Source: Blumeriella jaapii (Eukaryota > Ascomycota > Leotiomycetes > Helotiales > Drepanopezizaceae). From it: a stretch of 64,000 nucleotides of DNA. A program made the translations under genes and the position numbers. The stretch spans positions 186,001 to 250,000 of the forward strand of contig VWND01000015.1 of NCBI GenBank assembly GCA_009599575.1. The letters run 5' to 3'. Numbering within the stretch: position 1 is the first letter of the stretch; each line of letters begins with the position of its first letter. Shown here in pieces: positions 59,418 to 64,000 of this stretch. The notes under the pieces are model-generated. The model was not told the DNA's origin. It searched no databases and was given only the letters and a program-made list of their open reading frames with translations.

Positions 59418-62364
59418 ATGGCGCACCCTCGAGCGGCCGAAGAGAGTTGTCCAGAATCACGTGATTTCCACCACCCGTTCACACCCTACGCCATCCAGGA
59501 GACCTTGATGGAGACGGTGTACCAGGTGCTGCAAAGCGGCACGGTGGCCATCTTAGAAAGCCCGAGTGAGTCGAAGATGCTGTGCGCGCTGGACCTTGCT
59601 GATCGCATGGCAGCGGGCACGGTAGGTGCCGTACTGCGCGCGGCTGTCGAGCCGCCCTCGCGTGTGATGCGTGTCGGGCTGGCCCATGAGAGCCATGAGA
59701 GCATGCCAGTGCTGACCATCATTCTCGCCAGGGAAAATCGCTCAGTCTGATATGCGGTGCGCTCACATGGCTGAGAGACCACAAGGGCCGAGAGTTCGAG
59801 GAAGGACTCAACTGGAGTGCCACCGGTCAGTCGAAGACACCAGTTCTTGATCCTTCCACCCAGCTGAGTCGGTGTAGAATCTGATGAGCCCGAGTGGGTC
59901 ATCGAACAAGCCAAAGCTCGAAAACGTCGCGAGATGCTTCGCCATCGAGAAGACATGGACGCCAGACTCGCCAAGATACGAGCGAAGGAGAAGGCACAGC
60001 GAGTGCGGTACTTGAAAGGAGACCCGGCTTCCAAGAAACGGAGAATCGACACCCATCAGGACGATAGCGATGAAGAGCAGTACGTCCTGGAAGACTACGA
60101 GAGCGATCGAGAGCAGGCAGGTGTTGGTGAAGGCTCGGCCAGTGCGCTTTCCGCAGAGACCTTGAAGTTGATGAAGCAGATTGGGATGGGGCCAATCGCT
60201 GCCCAGGACGAGGATGACGAGTTAGAGGATGAAACCAAGGTAACTCAGTCATCGAGTACACACAAAATCAAAGCTTACAATCCAGATTTTCTACTGCTCG
60301 CGGACACATTCCCAACTTACGCAGTTCATCAACGAGCTTCGCAGAGTGCACTTCCCGCCCTCGATCAGATCCGATGGCGCCAAACCGACCGACGTGGAGG
60401 ACCTGAAGCATCTAACACTCGGGTCTCGCAAAAACCTTTGCATCAATCCCAAAGTCAACAAACTCAGCTCCCTAACCGCCATCAATGAACGATGTGCGGA
60501 ACTCCAGCAGAGCAGTACACCCAAAGAGCACAAATGCGTCTTCCTTCCCAACAAGGAGAACCAGGCACTCGTGAACACTTTTCGAGATCATTCCCTGGCC
60601 ACTATTCGGGATATTGAGGATTTGGGAGCTCTCGGGAAGCAGATTGGCATCTGCCCTTACTATGCTGCGCGGTCGGCCATCCGGCCGGCAGAAATTGTGA
60701 CTCTACCATACCCATTGTTACTTCAGAAGAGTGCCAGGGAAGCCTTGGGGATCAGCTTGAAGGGTCATGTGGTTATCATTGACGAGGCGCATAATCTGAT
60801 GGATGCCATATCCGGAATTCATGGAGTGGAAGTCAACCTGAGGCAACTGAAGAGAGCCAGAACACAGTTGGGCGTCTACTTGCAAAAGTTTCGCAACAGA
60901 CTGAAGGGCAAGAATCGTGTATATGTTGCCCAAGTCGTTAGGGTTATCGATTCATTAGCTGGCTATCTAGAAAGCAGACTTGCTCTACCAGTAAGCACAT
61001 ATTCGAAGCGGGAAGTGTCAGTGCTAACACGAAAAAGAGATCAGATGGAATCGTATCCGACCAAGAATTGCTCGCAGGTAAAGGCGTAGACCAGATCAAT
61101 CTCTTCAAACTCATCCGGTACCTCCAAGAAAGCAAGCTCGCTCGAAAAGTCGAGTCCTACGCCTCACGAAACGAAAGCAACGCACCCCAACCTCCCACGA
61201 CGAACACCAAGACCGTCGAGAAAAGTACCGCGACCCCGGCCCTGCACCACATCTCCTCCCTGCTGTCCGCCCTCACCCACCCCTCCAAAGAAGGCCGCCT
61301 CTTCCACGTCCCCTCGCCAACGCCAGCGTCCCCCGACCTCATAGCCCTCAAATTCCTGCTCCTCGACCCAGCACCGCACTTCCAAGCAATCGTCTCCGAA
61401 GCCCGCGCCGTGATTCTCGCCGGCGGAACCATGTCTCCCATGTCAGACTACAACACACCTCTTCCCATATCTCCCACCAGCCGGCATCACAACCCTCTCA
61501 TGCGGACACGTCATCCCGAAAGAGAACCTGCTCGCGTGGAACCTCAGCAAAGGACCCGCAGGGCACGAATTCGATTTCACTTTCAAGAATCGAGCCAACA
61601 ACGAAATGATCGACGACCTCGGCCGCGCGATGCTCAACATCTGCACCGTGGTGCCGGACGGCGTGGTGGTCTTCTTCCCGAGCTACAGCTACCTCTCTTC
61701 CATCACTTCGCGCTGGGAGGTCATCCCCGGGCCCGGATCAACAGTCGCTGCTCCAGCGGCTGGAAGGCAAGAAAGCCCTGTTCCGGGAGAGCCAAGAGCA
61801 CAGCGTGGACACGGTGCTCACCGAGTACGCGAAAGCCATTGATGCCGGCCGCGGCGGGCTCCTCCTCAGCGTCGTGGGCGGCAAGATGAGCGAAGGCATC
61901 AATTTCTCGGACTCGCTGGGCCGCTGCGTCGTGATCGTCGGCTTGCCGTTTCCCAACATCAACTCAGCCGAGTGGAAAGCCAAGATCCAATACATCGAGT
62001 CTCGACCGTGGAGCGTCTGGAAGCCGAAAACCTCGCCCTTGATGCACGCTCTGCGTACGGAAGGGACCGCACGCAGCAGAAGCTAGGCAAGGAAGAGATC
62101 ATGAAAAGAGGCAAAGACCAAGGCCGCGAGTTCTACGAGAACGCGTGCATGCGCGCCGTCAACCAGAGCGTAGGCCGCGCCATCCGCCACCGCGGCGACT
62201 ACGCAGCGATCGTCCTGATCGACAAGCGCTTCGAGGGGCAGCGGGTCAGAGGGAAGCTGCCGGGGTGGATCCGCGAGGGCTTGGTGGAGGGGAGCGGGGA
62301 GAAGGGGTTTGGCGTCTTGATGGGTGCGCTGGGCGGCTTTTTTAGAGGAAAGACGGGGGTGTAG
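59418..62364 (+). CDS. CHL1: Fe-S DNA helicase CHL1 (DDX11-like), frame broken near the end
   Basis: Chl1 is a 5'-3' XPD-family helicase needed for sister-chromatid cohesion. Exons are 59418-59565, 59614-59621, 59732-59825, 59878-60239, 60286-60990 and 61038-62364, about 880 aa. The Q-motif region is [15 protein letters not shown]. Walker A (SPTGTGKS) is spliced from three exons, the middle one an 8-nt microexon. [11 protein letters not shown] is motif Ia. Four Fe-S cysteines lie in KNLC, ERC, HKC and GICPYY. The DEAH box is VVIIDEAHN. In exon 6 homology moves between frames three times: near 61,450-61,456 (one extra base), 61,714-61,745 (one extra base, unless a 25-bp intron is real) and 61,997-62,006 (one base short). 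Motif V ([10 protein letters not shown]) and motif VI ([12 protein letters not shown]) lie after these shifts. Either sequencing errors or an inactivated gene. Confidence 0.9.
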
Positions 62365-62942
62365 AACGTTGCATCGTCGATCAAGTTCAGTTACCTGTGT
62401 GGGCGGTCTTCTTTGGGATTAGGTCGGGAGCAAGGAGAGAGTGTGATTTGTTGTTTCGACGTAAGTAGGAGTCTGGGGTAAACAAAACGTAGCGAACCTG
62501 TGATGTACACACTGTACTGTACTTCTTCCTGTAAGGTGCACGAACAAACAACACACGGACTAAGCTATCCTCATCGTTGGAAAACAACTGAGAGAGGAAA
62601 AGGAAAGGAAAAGACAGCTGGGCGTGCTCAATCTGTCGTGTCAGATCTCGGGCGACTGGAAGGGGAGACCACGCGTCGAAGCACGGATACGGCGCCCCTC
62701 TGAAGCCCCAGCTTGAGGAACAGGCCCGCTACCAGGGCCGTGAAACGAAAGAGACCATTTGGTTGTTTGGTGCGCTTATTGATGATTCCATTTTGCGCAA
62801 TCGCAGAACTTCAGTCGGCACCTGTTGGTGCGGAAGCTTTCTACTAGTGTACAAATATCCCTCCCTGCTTTGGGGTTCTCGAGCCTCACCGACGCGGGCA
62901 AATGTGGCGGCATCGAGGCGCGTCCATCCTCTCAAAGCTCGA
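62365..62942. other. Convergent intergenic region
   Basis: CHL1 and the 2EXR gene converge here. One TACTGTAC word at about 62,511. No gene is supported. Confidence 0.5.
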
Positions 62943-63893
62943 CTAGAAATCGAATAATCTTTCTGTGTCAGGTAGTCCTTCACAGGGGCATCTCACGCTG
63001 CCTTCAGACGCAAGATTGTAAGGAAGAGAGAAAGGATGACGTATGAATGCACCCCGTCGTTCCGATCTACACTCACAGCAAGTTTTTCCATTGATGGAGA
63101 CCCTCTTTACTTGAATCTCGGGGCATTTCCAGTCGGGGTTTTTCGCAAGAAGAATGCGCATCTTACGATGAGGTGGATGGCTTCGAATGTCATGTTCATA
63201 CCACGGTCTTGATTCGATGAGGCCGTGCCCATTTTGAGCTAGCCTGGGACAAGAATAATCATGGGCGTAGACGGTCAGTGTTTCGAGATGGCGGAAGCTC
63301 AATAACCAGGCCTTGTTGATAACACGAGAGTCGATTGCCAAGTGACGGATCTCGCCCAGACTTTGAAGTAGTGGCCAAGGTATCCGCGGAGTATTATCCT
63401 TACAGACGTAGACTGTATCGAGGTGAGGGTTAAACCAGATGGGCGAATATCGCGTGCCTCTCCGGGTACAGACAATGAAGACCTTCATCGCTTCTACTCG
63501 AGACTCCCTGCAGACATGAAGGACCTCTGGTGGCGGAAGATTGGTTTTGAACGTGTTGCCCCAACCCAACTTCATCTTGCATAACGAGACTCTGACAGTT
63601 CGGGGATTGTTGCAACAGAATTTCCACTGAGTCACAGGGCAGTCAGTATAAGTCTAGAGTGTACGCCAGAGTAGCCCAAAATACCACTTACGACGAACGC
63701 ACGAAGTTCTGGGGGAAGTCTCGTAAAGGGAAACGTGACATTCTCGCCTGCCACCTCTGCTAAAGTACCCTGTAAACCGGGTTACTTGATTGGTCATAGA
63801 AGATAGCATCGCGTATATCGGGCCTTGACTTACTGCTGAGGGGCTCGGTTCTTCGCAGGATCTATGGGCTAGAACAGACCCCAAGTCGTCCAT
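62943..63893 (-). CDS. 2EXR-domain protein
   Basis: Three exons, 63893-63834, 63769-63692 and 63626-62943, with introns of 64 and 65 bp (both donors gtaagt, acceptors ttacag and ctcag), give 273 aa. The exon 2-3 join makes the defining motif FTRLPPELRAFVWKFCCNNP followed by RTV. Next come LHVCRESRVEAMKVF and WFNPHLDTVYV, which are the other 2EXR hallmarks. The family is large and lineage-expanded in filamentous ascomycetes; its function is unknown. Residues about 120-200 carry the weakly conserved rest of the domain, and the tail has a CCECRS cysteine cluster. A gtgagt word at that cluster could be a further donor, so the last 50 residues are less certain. Confidence 0.82.
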
Positions 63894-64000
63894 GATGGAA
63901 TACGCAGGCAGGAACGAGCCCGATGGGTAGGTCGGATGAGAGTTTAGAAGGCGAATCTGACGCCAGCTCGTTGTTGCATCTCTAACTTGACTTGATCGGG
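63894..64000. other. Right edge, upstream of 2EXR gene
   Basis: 107 bp; should contain the promoter of the 2EXR gene. Nothing else is visible. Confidence 0.4.

Noticed and set aside
61714..61745. A 25-bp intron (gtcatc...caacag) that would repair the second CHL1 frame change
   Set aside because: Frame and sequence fit, but 25 bp is shorter than any other intron in the window and lacks a branch site; kept only as an alternative to a one-base error.

Overview
This window reads as genomic DNA of a filamentous ascomycete (Pezizomycotina; a Dothideomycete is my guess, not shown by the sequence). Genes have short introns of about 45-120 bp with fungal donor, branch and acceptor signals, and products are typical fungal ones. 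I resolved 13 complete or near-complete protein genes and one partial gene, plus one large, heavily mutated transposon nest.

Left arm, 1-24 kb: a partial Cys-motif protein at the edge; COQ1 (polyprenyl diphosphate synthase for ubiquinone) divergent from VMA12/VPH2 (V-ATPase assembly); a small coiled-coil protein; a secreted CE1-type esterase; an unrecognised Ser/Pro/Gln-rich protein; an EI24/RRT8-type membrane protein; two convergent Ser/Thr-rich secreted wall proteins, one with a C-terminal globular domain and one with a CBM19-like cysteine domain; and TPS2 (trehalose-6-phosphate phosphatase).

Middle, 24-45 kb: 4.9 kb without a gene I can support, then a sharply AT-rich block at 28,913-45,164. 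I interpret the block as one pogo/Fot-type DDE transposon with 92-bp terminal inverted repeats (TIRs). Two Ty3/Gypsy chromodomain retrotransposons are inserted in it, each with paired long terminal repeats (LTRs) and an intact 5-bp target duplication (GAAAC and TAGTG). Differences between repeat copies are C-to-T/G-to-A transitions, the mark of repeat-induced point mutation (RIP). The second retrotransposon carries a long antisense open frame between its chromodomain and its 3' LTR.

Right arm, 45-64 kb: a 3.9-kb GC-rich gene-free stretch full of TACTGTAC words; AUR1 (inositol phosphorylceramide synthase); a 3-kb microsatellite cluster with a 104-bp minisatellite; HOP2 (meiotic pairing); an SKT5/CHS4-type chitin synthase activator whose CAAX box lies on a 12-nt last exon; CHL1 (Fe-S DNA helicase) with an 8-nt microexon in its Walker A motif and three apparent frameshifts; and a 2EXR-domain protein.

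The genes do not form one pathway. Several concern the cell envelope (AUR1 sphingolipid, SKT5 chitin, two wall proteins, the esterase), and HOP2 and CHL1 both act in chromosome pairing or cohesion. Exon borders were read by eye from splice motifs, frame and family knowledge, without transcript data.
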